In this document: piece after piece, positions 40,755 through 49,325 of the stretch | Numbering within the stretch: the stretch's first letter is position 1 | Layout of the letters: each line of letters starts with the position of its first letter | DNA from: Pannonibacter carbonis | Lineage (GTDB): Bacteria > Pseudomonadota > Alphaproteobacteria > Rhizobiales > Stappiaceae | DNA: 64,000 nt | NCBI RefSeq assembly: GCF_003012935.1 | Contig: NZ_PUDR01000012.1 | Span: 98,145 to 162,144, forward strand | Reading direction: 5' to 3' | Program-made: the position numbers and the translations under genes | The notes under the pieces: generated by a model | Databases searched by the model: none | What the model saw: the letters and a program-made list of their open reading frames with translations, nothing else | Told to the model about the DNA's origin: nothing

Positions 40755-43547
40755 ATGAGCTTGTACAACGACTACCTGAAAGAGATCGAAGCGCGGAAGA
40801 CCCAGGGCCTGCATCCCAAGCCCATCGAGGACGCCGCGCTGCTCAGCGAAGTGATCGGCCACATCAAGGATCTCGGCAGCGAGCACCGCGCCGATTGCCT
40901 CAAGTTCTTCATCTACAACACCATTCCCGGCACCACGACCGCGGCTGGTGAGAAGGCGGAGTTCCTGAAGCAGATCATCCTCGGCAGCGAAAAGGTCGCC
41001 GAAATCTCCCGCGCCTTCGCCTTCGAGCTGCTGTCGCACATGAAGGGCGGCCCGTCGATCAAGGTGCTGCTGGATCTGGCGCTGGGTGACGATGCCTCGA
41101 TCGCCCGCGACGCGGCCGAAGTGCTGAAGACGCAGGTCTTCCTCTATGCCGCCGATACTGATCGTCTGAAGGTCGCTTTCGAGGCCGGTAACCCGATCGT
41201 CCGCGACATTCTGGAGAGCTACGCCAAGGCCGAATTCTTCACCAAGCTTCCGGAAGTCGAGGACGAGATCAAGGTCGTGACCTATATCGCCGCTGAGGGC
41301 GATATCTCCACCGACCTCCTGTCGCCGGGCAACCAGGCGCATTCCCGCTCTGACCGCGAGCTGCACGGCAAGTGCATGATGACCGAGGCAGCGCAGGCTG
41401 AAATCCGCGCCCTGCAGGCGCAGCACCCCGACAAGCGCGTCATGATGATCGCCGAAAAGGGCACGATGGGCGTCGGCTCCTCGCGCATGTCCGGCGTCAA
41501 CAACGTGGCGCTGTGGACCGGCAAGCAGGCCAGCCCCTATGTTCCCTTCGTCAACATCGCTCCGGTCGTCGCCGGCACCAACGGCATTTCGCCGATCTTC
41601 CTGACCACGGTCGACGTGACCGGCGGCATCGGCATTGACCTGAAGAACTGGGTCAAGAAGCTGGACGAGAACGGCAATCCGATCATCGACAACGCCGGCA
41701 ACCCGATCCTGGTGCAGAAGTACTCGGTCGACACCGGCACCGTGCTGAAGATCAACACCAAGACGAAGAAGCTGCTGAGCGAAGACGGCAGCGAAGAGCT
41801 GGCCGATGTCGCCGCCTCGTTCCGTCCGCAGAAGGTCGAATCGATGCGCGCTGGCGGCTCATACGCCATCGTCTTCGGCAAGAAGCTGCAGACCTTTGCC
41901 GCCCAGACCCTCGGCATCGAGGCACCGGTCGTGTTCTCCCCGGCGAAGGAAGTCTCGCATGCGGGCCAGGGCCTGACGGCTGTCGAGAAGATCTTCAACC
42001 GCAATGCCGTCGGCGTTGCGCCGGGCAAGGTGCTGCATGCCGGCTCCGACGTGCGCGTGCGCGTCAACATCGTCGGTTCGCAGGACACCACCGGCCTGAT
42101 GACAGCGCAGGAGCTGGAAGCGATGGCCGCCACGGTCATCTCCCCGCTGGTGGATGGTGCCTATCAGTCCGGCTGCCACACCGCATCGGTCTGGGATCTG
42201 AAGGCGCAGGCCAACATCCCGAAATTGATGAGCTTCATGCACAAGTTCGGCCTGATCACCGCGCGTGACCCGAAGGGTGCCTATCACTCCATGACGGACG
42301 TGATCCACAAGGTGCTCAACGACATCACCGTGGATGACTGGGACATCATCATCGGCGGCGATTCGCACACCCGCATGTCCAAGGGCGTGGCCTTTGGTGC
42401 CGACTCCGGCACCGTGGCCCTGGCCCTGGCGACCGGCGAGGCGACCATGCCGATCCCGGATTCGGTCAAGGTGGTGTTCAAGGGCACCATGAAGGACCAT
42501 GTCGACTTCCGCGACGTGGTTCACGCCACCCAGGCCCAGATGCTGAAGCAGTTCGGCGACAACGTCTTCCAGGGCCGCGTCATCGAAGTGCACATCGGCA
42601 CGCTGCTGGCCGACCAAGCCTTCACCTTCACCGACTGGTCCGCCGAGATGAAGGCCAAGGCCTCCATCTGCATCTCCGATGACGCGACCCTGGTCGGCTC
42701 GCTGGAGCTGGCCAAGTCGCGCATCCAGGTGATGATCGACAAGGGCATGGACAACGACGCGAAGGTGCTTCAGGGCCTGATCGACAAGGCCGACAAGCGC
42801 ATCGCCGAGATCCGCTCCGGCGAAAAGCCGGCCCTGGCTCCGGACGAGAATGCCAAGTACTTCGCCGAAGTCGTTGTCGACCTCGACCAGATCGATGAGC
42901 CGATGATCGCCGACCCGGACGTCAACAACCCGGATGTGTCCAAGCGCTACACCCACGACACGATCCGTCCGGTGTCCTACTACGGTGGCGAGAAGAAGGT
43001 CGATCTCGGCTTCGTCGGCTCCTGCATGGTGCACAAGGGCGACATGAAGATCGTCGCGCAGATGCTGAAGAACCTCGAGAAGGCCAATGGCAAGGTCGAG
43101 TTCAAGGCTCCGCTCGTCGTGGCCGCGCCGACTTACAACATCATCGATGAGCTGAAGGCCGAAGGCGACTGGGACGTGCTGCAGAAGTACTCCGGCTTCG
43201 AGTTCGACGACAACGCGCCGAAGAACAAGGCCCGCACCGAATACGAGAACATCCTGTATCTCGAGCGTCCGGGCTGCAATCTCTGCATGGGCAACCAGGA
43301 AAAGGCCGAGAAGGGTGACACCGTTCTGGCCACCTCGACCCGCCTGTTCCAGGGCCGCGTCGTCGAAGACACCGCCGAGAAGAAGGGCGAGTCGCTGCTC
43401 GCCTCGACCCCGGTCGTCGTGCTGTCCGCCGTGCTGGGCCGCACCCCGAGCATCGACGAGTACAAGGCGGCCGTGGAAGGAATCGACCTGACCAAGTTCT
43501 CTCCGCCGCTTGAAAAGATGGCGACGGCCCGGTCGATCCAGTTCTGA
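40755..43547 (+). CDS. acnB: Aconitate hydratase B (possibly also 2-methylisocitrate dehydratase)
   Basis: A second, structurally distinct aconitase of 930 residues, longer than the roughly 865 of E. coli AcnB. The N-terminal HEAT-like domain (SLYNDYLKEIEARKTQGLHPKPI) marks the AcnB type. The swivel domain has GTMGVGSSRMSGVNN, and the [4Fe-4S] ligands are in GFVGSCMVHKGDM and ERPGCNLCMGNQEKA. IIGGDSHTRMSKGVAFGADSG is also seen. AcnB can serve the TCA cycle and the methylcitrate cycle. ATG 40755 follows AGGA. Base composition resembles that of neighbours. Most alphaproteobacteria that I recall rely on AcnA alone. Confidence 0.95.
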   Translation: MSLYNDYLKEIEARKTQGLHPKPIEDAALLSEVIGHIKDLGSEHRADCLKFFIYNTIPGTTTAAGEKAEFLKQIILGSEKVAEISRAFAFELLSHMKGGPSIKVLLDLALGDDASIARDAAEVLKTQVFLYAADTDRLKVAFEAGNPIVRDILESYAKAEFFTKLPEVEDEIKVVTYIAAEGDISTDLLSPGNQAHSRSDRELHGKCMMTEAAQAEIRALQAQHPDKRVMMIAEKGTMGVGSSRMSGVNNVALWTGKQASPYVPFVNIAPVVAGTNGISPIFLTTVDVTGGIGIDLKNWVKKLDENGNPIIDNAGNPILVQKYSVDTGTVLKINTKTKKLLSEDGSEELADVAASFRPQKVESMRAGGSYAIVFGKKLQTFAAQTLGIEAPVVFSPAKEVSHAGQGLTAVEKIFNRNAVGVAPGKVLHAGSDVRVRVNIVGSQDTTGLMTAQELEAMAATVISPLVDGAYQSGCHTASVWDLKAQANIPKLMSFMHKFGLITARDPKGAYHSMTDVIHKVLNDITVDDWDIIIGGDSHTRMSKGVAFGADSGTVALALATGEATMPIPDSVKVVFKGTMKDHVDFRDVVHATQAQMLKQFGDNVFQGRVIEVHIGTLLADQAFTFTDWSAEMKAKASICISDDATLVGSLELAKSRIQVMIDKGMDNDAKVLQGLIDKADKRIAEIRSGEKPALAPDENAKYFAEVVVDLDQIDEPMIADPDVNNPDVSKRYTHDTIRPVSYYGGEKKVDLGFVGSCMVHKGDMKIVAQMLKNLEKANGKVEFKAPLVVAAPTYNIIDELKAEGDWDVLQKYSGFEFDDNAPKNKARTEYENILYLERPGCNLCMGNQEKAEKGDTVLATSTRLFQGRVVEDTAEKKGESLLASTPVVVLSAVLGRTPSIDEYKAAVEGIDLTKFSPPLEKMATARSIQF

Positions 43548-43571
43548 CCGGACTGACAGTCTGATCCTGAC

Positions 43572-43604
43572 TGCGGCCGCCCACCCGGGCGGCCGCAAGT
43601 GTTT
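43572..43604 (+). terminator. Rho-independent terminator of acnB
   Basis: TGCGGCCGCCC (43572-43582) and GGGCGGCCGCA (43587-43597) form a perfect 11-bp stem with an ACCC loop, followed by AGTGTTTT. Confidence 0.8.
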
Positions 43605-43643
43605 TGGGGATGCATATGGCTGGTTTTCGGCTCTGCTTCTCAG

Positions 43644-43687
43644 CTCCCCTCCCCCTGGTGGGGAGGGGACGGGGGTGGGGGGACAAC
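43644..43687 (+). repeat. Repeat A, copy 1
   Basis: CCCCTCCCCCTGGTGGGGAG begins a unit made of a CCCCTCCCC/GGGGAGGGG hairpin with a short tail ACGGGGGTGGGGGG. Copy 2 lies 76 bp downstream in inverted orientation with roughly 85 percent identity by eye. Confidence 0.75.
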
Positions 43688-43762
43688 CTCTCCCGCCGCC
43701 CTCCTGCCGATGGTACTGCTCCGTACCAAGAGACGAGAACATAAGATCGCTTTGGTGCAGAG

Positions 43763-43806
43763 CCCCCCACCCCTTACCCCTCCCCACCAAGGGGAGGGGG
43801 GCGGCG
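43763..43806 (-). repeat. Repeat A, copy 2 (inverted)
   Basis: The reverse complement reads CCCCTCCCCTTGGTGGGGAG followed by GGGTAAGGGGTGGGGGG, the same unit as copy 1. The pair could fold into a long stem in RNA or single-stranded DNA. Confidence 0.75.
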
Positions 43807-43879
43807 ACGCCTTGTTCAAGAAACGGACAGCAGCTTGCCTGACTGGCCAGGGGCTTAAAGGCAGCTGAACGAGGCCGCA

Positions 43880-43937
43880 GTCCCCTCTCCCCCTTGAGGG
43901 GGAGATGTCTGCGCCAGCAGACAGAGGGGGGTGTCAG
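43880..43937 (+). repeat. Repeat B, copy 1
   Basis: The unit contains two hairpins: CTCCCCC-TTGA-GGGGGAG, then TGTCTGC-GCCA-GCAGACA (43906-43923), with AGAGGGGGGT at the end. Copy 2 is about 43 bp away and inverted. Confidence 0.75.
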
Positions 43938-43979
43938 CGTTTCAACGCAACGCCACCTTTGTAACTTGGGAAAGGCTCA

Positions 43980-44040
43980 TACCCCCCTCTGCCCCCTGCC
44001 GGGGGCATCTCCCCCTCAAGGGGGGAGAGGAGTTAGGGCC
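43980..44040 (-). repeat. Repeat B, copy 2 (inverted)
   Basis: Same unit as copy 1 on the opposite strand. The second hairpin here is TGCCCCC/GGGGGCA (43990-44007): the stem bases differ from copy 1 on both sides so that pairing is kept, which suggests the structure matters. Confidence 0.75.
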
Positions 44041-44084
44041 GGACAGATGATCCAGCGCAAATGCAGCCTGCGAAACAATGGGCG

Positions 44085-44852
44085 ATGAACTCGGGCCGCC
44101 CCTCCCCTCTACGCAATACTCGCTGCTTGCCATCGTCCGGAGCCCACCCTAACAAGGATGGAACCAACCAGCGGAGCGCTCCCCTGAAGCTGATCGCCGA
44201 ACATCTTGCCGTCGACCGGGGCGGACGACGGGTTTTTGCCGGGCTGGGCTTTACCCTGACCGCAGGCCATGCGCTGGTGATCACGGGAGCCAATGGCGTT
44301 GGCAAGTCGACGCTGCTGCGCACTTTGGCAGGGCTTGTCCCGGCGGGCGAAGGCCGTCTGACGCTGGAGGGCGGTGAGCCCGAGCGCAGTGTTGCCGAGC
44401 ATGCCCACTATTTCGGCCATGACAGCGCGGTCAAACGCGCGCTGACCGTGCTGGAAAACCTCGAATTCTTGCGCGAGTTCACCGCTCCGGCACGGCCTCA
44501 GGGCTTTGCGGGCAAGGCGCTGGCCTCACGCGAGATCCTGGACCGCCTCGGGATCGGCCACACGGTGAACCTTCCGGCCGCCTATCTCTCCGCCGGACAG
44601 ACACGGCGGCTGGCGCTGGCCCGGCTGTTCGTCTCGCCGCGCCCGATCTGGCTGATGGATGAGCCGACGTCAGCGCTCGACACGGCGTCGGAAGCGCAGT
44701 TGCTCGGCTTCATGAACGGACACCTTGCCGAAGGCGGGCTGATCATCACCGCCACGCATTCAAGGCTGGCGCTGTCTCCCGCAGCGGCGTTGCACCTTTC
44801 GGCCGCAGTGGCCCCGGATGCACATGAGGACACAGAGGAGGAACCGGCATGA
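44085..44852 (+). CDS. ccmA: Heme exporter ATP-binding protein CcmA (start uncertain)
   Basis: ATPase of the CcmABCD complex that handles heme for periplasmic cytochrome c maturation. Walker A is ITGANGVGKSTLLRTLAGL, the signature is YLSAGQTRRLALARL, and Walker B is IWLMDEPTSALD. The family N-terminus appears to be LKLIAEHLAVDRGGRRVF, whose first codon is CTG at 44184 with CGGAG seven bases before it. The nearest in-frame conventional starts are TTG 44127 and ATG 44085, which add 19 and 33 unlikely residues; 44085 is given as the outer limit. The stop overlaps ccmB by 4 bp. Confidence 0.88.
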   Translation: MNSGRPSPLRNTRCLPSSGAHPNKDGTNQRSAPLKLIAEHLAVDRGGRRVFAGLGFTLTAGHALVITGANGVGKSTLLRTLAGLVPAGEGRLTLEGGEPERSVAEHAHYFGHDSAVKRALTVLENLEFLREFTAPARPQGFAGKALASREILDRLGIGHTVNLPAAYLSAGQTRRLALARLFVSPRPIWLMDEPTSALDTASEAQLLGFMNGHLAEGGLIITATHSRLALSPAAALHLSAAVAPDAHEDTEEEPA

Positions 44853-45520
44853 GTGGCTGGTTTTCGGCCCTCGTCGCCCGTGAACTGAGGCTGGCGCTTC
44901 GGGTCGGCGGCGGCGCCCTCATCGGGGTCCTGTTCTTCCTCGCGGTGGTCACTGTCGTGCCGTTCGGCATGGGGCCGGATCTCAATCTCCTGTCCCGCGT
45001 CGGCCCGGCGATCCTGTGGATCGGCGCCTTGCTGTCGACGCTCCTGGGTCTCGACCGGCTGTTCCAGGCAGACCGGGACGACGGCTCGCTCGATCTTGTC
45101 CTGATGGCCGGGCGGCCGATGGAACTCATCGTGCTGGCCAAGTGCCTTGCCCACTGGGTGGCGACCGGCGTGCCGCTGGTGCTGGCCGCTCCCGTGCTCG
45201 CCGTGTTCCTGAACCTTGAACCTGTGGCCATCGGCGCCGTGACGCTGACGCTTCTCGTCGGCACGCCGGCGCTGACGCTGATCGGCGCGATCGGTGCCGC
45301 CCTGACCGTGTCGCTGCGGCGCGGCGGGTTGCTGCTGGCCGTCCTCGTCGTGCCTCTGGCCATTCCGGTGCTGATTTTCGGGGTGAGCGCGGCCGATGCC
45401 GCTGTCAGCGAGCCGATGCCGTTCCTGACGCCGTTCCTGATCCTTTGCGCCCTCAGCCTGATTTCCGCTGTGGTGGGACCGGTTGCCGCAGCCGCCGCAC
45501 TGCGTTTTTCCGCCGATTGA
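44849..45520 (+). CDS. ccmB: Heme exporter membrane protein CcmB
   Basis: Membrane subunit of the CcmABCD system, 223 residues with six hydrophobic helices. Family features are the N-terminal FSALVARELRLALRVGGGALIGVLFF and the loop RLFQADRDDGSLDLVLMAGRPMELIVLAKCLAHW, which contacts CcmA. It starts inside the ccmA stop (ATGA) and is followed after 106 bp by ccmC. Confidence 0.95.
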   Translation: MSGWFSALVARELRLALRVGGGALIGVLFFLAVVTVVPFGMGPDLNLLSRVGPAILWIGALLSTLLGLDRLFQADRDDGSLDLVLMAGRPMELIVLAKCLAHWVATGVPLVLAAPVLAVFLNLEPVAIGAVTLTLLVGTPALTLIGAIGAALTVSLRRGGLLLAVLVVPLAIPVLIFGVSAADAAVSEPMPFLTPFLILCALSLISAVVGPVAAAAALRFSAD

Positions 45521-45626
45521 CGAAGGCTTGCGATTGATTCAGGACAAGGCGCGCCTACATCGCCTGCGCAATGAAGTGACGCTTGCGCCAATGGACGCAA
45601 GCTGGCTTCCGGTTTAGAACGGTTAC

Positions 45627-46397
45627 ATGGCACTCATCGATCTGGCGAACCCGACCCGTTTCCTGTCTCTCAGCCGCGCGCTTCTGCCCTGGCTGACGGG
45701 GCTTTGTGTGCTTGCCTTTGCCGTCGGGCTCTACATGGCCTTTTTCGTGGCGCCGGAGGATTACCAGCAGGGCGACACGGTGCGGATCATGTACATCCAT
45801 GTGCCTGCGGCCTGGCTGGCGATGATGTGTTACTCGATCATGGCCTTGTCCTCGCTCGGAACGCTGGTGTGGAAGCACCCGCTGGCCGATGTCTCCGCCA
45901 AGGCTGCTGCGCCGCTGGGGGCTGCCTTCACCTTCATGTCGCTGATCACCGGCTCCCTGTGGGGCAAGCCGATGTGGGGCACGTACTGGGTCTGGGATGC
46001 GCGCCTGACCTCGGTGCTGGTGCTGTTCATCATGTATCTGGGCCTGATGGCCCTGTGGCGCACGATGGAAGACCCGATCAAGGCGGGCAAGGCCGCAGCT
46101 GTCCTGACCCTGGTGGGCGCGCTGAACCTGCCGATCATCAAGTTTTCCGTCGACTGGTGGAACACGCTGCATCAGCCTGCCAGCGTCATGCGCATGGACG
46201 GCCCGACCATTCACCCGGATATCCTGTGGCCGCTGCTCGTCATGGCCCTCGCCTTCACGCTGCTGTTCTTCGTCTTGCACCTGATGGCCATGCAGAACGA
46301 GATCCTGCGCCGCCGGGTGACGGCCCTGCGCCAGCGTGCCGCCGCCATCCGGCCGGCGACGGCGACGGCGTCTGTCCGATCTGCTGCTGCGGAGTAA
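45627..46397 (+). CDS. ccmC: Heme lyase/export protein CcmC
   Basis: Integral membrane protein that passes heme to the chaperone CcmE. The 256 residues carry six helices and the tryptophan-rich WWD-type motif seen as WGTYWVWDARLTSVLVLF near 115-135. Axial-ligand histidines are in IMYIHVPAAW and NTLHQPASV. The C-terminus is Arg/Ala-rich. ccmD begins 4 bp after the stop. Confidence 0.95.
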   Translation: MALIDLANPTRFLSLSRALLPWLTGLCVLAFAVGLYMAFFVAPEDYQQGDTVRIMYIHVPAAWLAMMCYSIMALSSLGTLVWKHPLADVSAKAAAPLGAAFTFMSLITGSLWGKPMWGTYWVWDARLTSVLVLFIMYLGLMALWRTMEDPIKAGKAAAVLTLVGALNLPIIKFSVDWWNTLHQPASVMRMDGPTIHPDILWPLLVMALAFTLLFFVLHLMAMQNEILRRRVTALRQRAAAIRPATATASVRSAAAE

Positions 46398-46401
46398 ACT
46401 C

Positions 46402-46593
46402 ATGGCCCTTTTCGAATTTCTCGATCTTGGTCCGCATGCGGCCTTCATCCTGTGGTCCTACGGCATCTGTCTGGCCGTCGTGATCGGTCTCATTGCCTGG
46501 GTCCGCATCGACCGCGCCCGTCAGGAAGCGGCCCTGCGCGATCTGGAAGCCCAGGGCATTGGCCGGCGTTCTGGCGCAAGGACACAGGCATGA
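46402..46593 (+). CDS. ccmD: Heme exporter small subunit CcmD
   Basis: A 63-residue protein with one membrane helix (AAFILWSYGICLAVVIGLIAWV, about 13-34) followed by a basic amphipathic tail, as in all CcmD proteins. It helps release holo-CcmE from CcmABC. ATG 46402 follows the ccmC stop by 4 bp; the longer frame to 46336 runs through ccmC. The stop overlaps ccmG by 4 bp. Confidence 0.9.
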   Translation: MALFEFLDLGPHAAFILWSYGICLAVVIGLIAWVRIDRARQEAALRDLEAQGIGRRSGARTQA

Positions 46594-47210
46594 GCGTTCC
46601 AGCCCCGGATGCAGAGACGCCGCAGCCGGTCGCCCCGCGCCGCCGCCTGCCGCTGTTCGCCCTGTTGCCACTGGTCGTGTTCCTGGCGCTCGCTGGGTTG
46701 TTCCTGTTCCAGCTCGTCCTTGGCCGCGATCCCTCGACCATCCCCTCGGCCCTGCTCGACAAGCCGGCCCCCATGATGGCGCTCGGCCCGGTCGAGGGCC
46801 TGATGCGCGATGGCCAGCAGATCCCCGGCTTTTCCGGTGCGGACCTGACCGGTGGCGTCACCGTGGTCAATGTCTTCGCGTCCTGGTGCGTGCCCTGCCG
46901 GCAGGAGCATCCGATGCTCGAACAGCTCGGCAAGGACGACCGCGTCCGCCTGTTTGCGATCAACTACAAGGACAAGCCGGAAAACGCCCGGCGCTTTCTC
47001 GGCAGCCTCGGCAATCCCTTCGACCGGATCGGCGCTGACGACACCGGCCGCGCGGCCATCGAGTGGGGCGTCTACGGAGTTCCGGAAACCTACATCATCG
47101 ATGCGGCCGGCATCATCCGCTTCAAGTATATCGGCCCGCTGACGCCGGAGAGTTACCGGGATGTCTTCCTGCCGCAGCTTGAGCAGGTACTGAGCCTGCC
47201 CAAGGGCTGA
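46590..47210 (+). CDS. ccmG: Thiol:disulfide interchange protein CcmG/DsbE
   Basis: Membrane-anchored periplasmic thioredoxin-like protein, 206 residues, that reduces apocytochrome c or CcmH. An N-terminal anchor helix is at about 22-44, the active site WCVPC (Cys100, Cys103) lies in VVNVFASWCVPCRQEHPML, and the cis-Pro motif is GVYGVPETYIID. It closes the ccmABCDG run. ccmE, ccmF, ccmH and ccmI are not in this window, so the maturation genes are split as in many alphaproteobacteria. Confidence 0.95.
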   Translation: MSVPAPDAETPQPVAPRRRLPLFALLPLVVFLALAGLFLFQLVLGRDPSTIPSALLDKPAPMMALGPVEGLMRDGQQIPGFSGADLTGGVTVVNVFASWCVPCRQEHPMLEQLGKDDRVRLFAINYKDKPENARRFLGSLGNPFDRIGADDTGRAAIEWGVYGVPETYIIDAAGIIRFKYIGPLTPESYRDVFLPQLEQVLSLPKG

Positions 47211-47324
47211 TCCGCTGCGCTGCTGCGGGTTCCAGTTCACGCAAACCGGCAAAAAGTCTCACCCGCTCGTGACTGGACAGGAGGTCAGGTCGGCGTATCG
47301 TGCCACCAGGGACAGGGTGTTTCA

Positions 47325-48158
47325 GTGGGTGATGTGGACATGAAATCAGCCTCTCGGCAGGGGTTCTGGCAACGCCCTGATGCCCGCGACGCCTCGGTGC
47401 GCCGGCGGGCCAGCCAGTTGGTTCACGTGTGGCCCCGCAGGCTCGTTTTGGGCGTGATGGCGGTGATGCTTGCATCCGGATCAGCCCTTGCTGGCCCCTC
47501 CCGGGTCATCGAGCTGTTCACCAGTCAGGGCTGCTCGTCCTGTCCGCCAGCCGACGAGATCGTCGCTGGCCTTGCGTCAGATCCCGATGTGCTCGCGCTG
47601 ACCCTGCCGGTCGATTACTGGGACTATCTCGGCTGGAAGGATACGCTGGCCTCGCCGGAGAATTCCGAGCGCCAGCGGGCCTACGCCGCCCGGCGTGGCG
47701 ACCGGTCGGTTTACACCCCGCAGATCGTCGTCAACGGGGAGCAGCATGTGGTGGGCTCGAATAGCAAGGCTCTCGCCGATGCGCTCGAGCGTGCCGATCC
47801 GCTGACGGCAGTCGTCACCCTCAGCTACACGGCCGATGCTCTTGAAGTCTCCGTGGCCGGGACTTTGCCGCAAGGCGCCCGCATGGCATCCGTCTCGATC
47901 CTGCAGGTCAGCCCGCGCGAGGACATCACGGTCGAGCGCGGCGAGAACAGCGGCCGCACCATCACCTATGCGAATGTCGTGCGGCGCCAGCAGACGGTGG
48001 GCATGTGGTCCGGTGGCAACGAGACCTTCCGTATGCCGCGCGTCGAGTTGAAGAAAACCGGCGGCGAGAAATGCGTCGTCCTTATTCAGCTCACCGGCGA
48101 AGATGGCCCCGGCCGGATCATCGGCGCGGCCGGTATGCTGTGGGATAACGGGATGTAG
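47325..48158 (+). CDS. DUF1223 thioredoxin-fold exported protein
   Basis: A 277-residue protein with a signal-like helix at about 38-56 (RRLVLGVMAVMLASGSALA) preceded by a long basic N-region. The mature part starts SRVIELFTSQGCSSCPPADE, a CxxC motif typical of DUF1223, and continues with LPVDYWDYLGWKDTLA and YTPQIVVNG. A periplasmic redox role is likely but unproven. The start is uncertain: GTG 47325 has AGGG upstream, whereas ATG 47340 would drop five residues. Its position after ccmG fits a periplasmic thiol function. Confidence 0.82.
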   Translation: MGDVDMKSASRQGFWQRPDARDASVRRRASQLVHVWPRRLVLGVMAVMLASGSALAGPSRVIELFTSQGCSSCPPADEIVAGLASDPDVLALTLPVDYWDYLGWKDTLASPENSERQRAYAARRGDRSVYTPQIVVNGEQHVVGSNSKALADALERADPLTAVVTLSYTADALEVSVAGTLPQGARMASVSILQVSPREDITVERGENSGRTITYANVVRRQQTVGMWSGGNETFRMPRVELKKTGGEKCVVLIQLTGEDGPGRIIGAAGMLWDNGM

Positions 48159-48286
48159 GCCTCCGCTCGGCGATCCGGTTCTTGTTTCTTCATTGAAAGC
48201 TGCTAGGCCTGTCCCCGCCAGAAGGCAATCCGGTTGGGACGTATCCGTCCCCACCGGCCTGTTCGCGAGCCTTGCAAGGGGGACCC

Positions 48287-49174
48287 ATGAGCCTGCGTGT
48301 GCGCATTGCCCTGGGCAGTGTCCTGATCGGTCTCGGCGTGCTGGCGTTGAAATATCTCGCCTACGCCCTGACAGGATCCATCGCCCTTTATTCGGATGCG
48401 CTGGAATCGATCGTCAATGTCGCCTCGTCCATCGCGGCGCTGGTTGCGGTGTGGTTTGCCTCCAAGCCGGCGGATTCCAATCACCCTTATGGCCATGACA
48501 AGGCCGAGTATTTCGCTGCCGTTCTGGTGGGCGTGATGATCGTGCTCGCCGCGCTGTCGATTTTCGAGGCGGCCTGGCGCGGGCTGCAGACCCCGGTTCC
48601 TGCGGACTACACCTGGCAGGGCCTGGGCATGAACGCGTTGGCAAGCGTGATCAATGCGGGCTGGGCATTCTATCTTGTCCGTTTCGGCCGCGCTCATGGC
48701 TCCCCGGCTCTGGCTGCGGATGGCCGCCATCTTTTCACCGATGTCGCGACCTCGGTTGCAGTCCTCGTTGGCGTCGGGTTGGTCTGGCTGACCGGATGGC
48801 AGCAGTTCGATGCCCTGCTGGCGGGTCTCGTCGGTCTGAACGTTCTGTGGTCCGGATGGATCCTGATGAAGGAATCGGTCAGCGGGCTGATGGATGAAGC
48901 GGCTTCGACCGATGTTCAGGAAAAGCTGCGCGGGCTGATTTCCGAACATGGTGCCGGTGCAATCGAAGCGCATGACATGCGCACACGCCTTGCCGGAAAG
49001 CTCACCTTTGTCGATTTCCATCTGGTGGTTCCCGGCGAGATGACCGTCGTTGCGGCGCATGACATCTGCGACCGGATCGAGCAGGCCATTGCGGAAGCTC
49101 TTCCCGGGGCCCGCGTCACCATCCATGTTGAACCGGAGCACAAGGCCAAGCACTCGGGGATCGTGGTGCTCTGA
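48287..49174 (+). CDS. Cation diffusion facilitator (FieF/MamM-like metal efflux protein)
   Basis: A 295-residue inner-membrane metal/proton antiporter, probably for zinc, iron or cobalt. Six helices occupy the first 200 residues; metal-site motifs are YSDALESIVNV in helix 2, the loop HPYGHDKAEYFAA, and ADGRHLFTDVATS in helix 5. A cytoplasmic ferredoxin-like domain follows with HDMRTRLAGKLTFVDFHLVV and HVEPEHKAKHSG. ATG 48287 follows AAGGGGG; the frame start at 48272 is less likely. Metal specificity cannot be read from sequence. Confidence 0.9.
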   Translation: MSLRVRIALGSVLIGLGVLALKYLAYALTGSIALYSDALESIVNVASSIAALVAVWFASKPADSNHPYGHDKAEYFAAVLVGVMIVLAALSIFEAAWRGLQTPVPADYTWQGLGMNALASVINAGWAFYLVRFGRAHGSPALAADGRHLFTDVATSVAVLVGVGLVWLTGWQQFDALLAGLVGLNVLWSGWILMKESVSGLMDEAASTDVQEKLRGLISEHGAGAIEAHDMRTRLAGKLTFVDFHLVVPGEMTVVAAHDICDRIEQAIAEALPGARVTIHVEPEHKAKHSGIVVL

Positions 49175-49252
49175 ACGTATGCTTCAGAGTGGCCCAGGCT
49201 CGGCGCTTCGCTTGGCCGGATGCCGAGGGTGAGGCCGAGGTTTGCGACCCGC

Positions 49253-49280
49253 AAAAAAAGCCCGGGGCGAACCCCGGGCT
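49253..49280 (-). terminator. Rho-independent terminator of amtB
   Basis: On the minus strand AGCCCGGGG (49280-49272) pairs perfectly with CCCCGGGCT (49267-49259), with a 4-base loop, and seven Ts follow (49259-49253). Confidence 0.92.
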
Positions 49281-49325
49281 TCAAGGCGTGGCCGATTTGC
49301 GGCCTTTCGCTTGGGAGGTCTGGAT

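Larger units (their letters stand above)
43548..44084. other. Non-coding repeat-rich spacer between acnB and ccmA
   Basis: This 537-bp stretch holds the acnB terminator and four GC-rich hairpin repeats in two inverted pairs, listed separately. I see no credible gene; the open frames here are products of C/G-rich repeat sequence. Confidence 0.7.

Noticed and set aside
43620..44060. CRISPR array
   Set aside because: Repeats are inverted pairs of two different GC-rich hairpins, with no regular spacers or cas genes.
44158..44160. ATG with AAGG upstream as ccmA start
   Set aside because: It is out of frame with ccmA.
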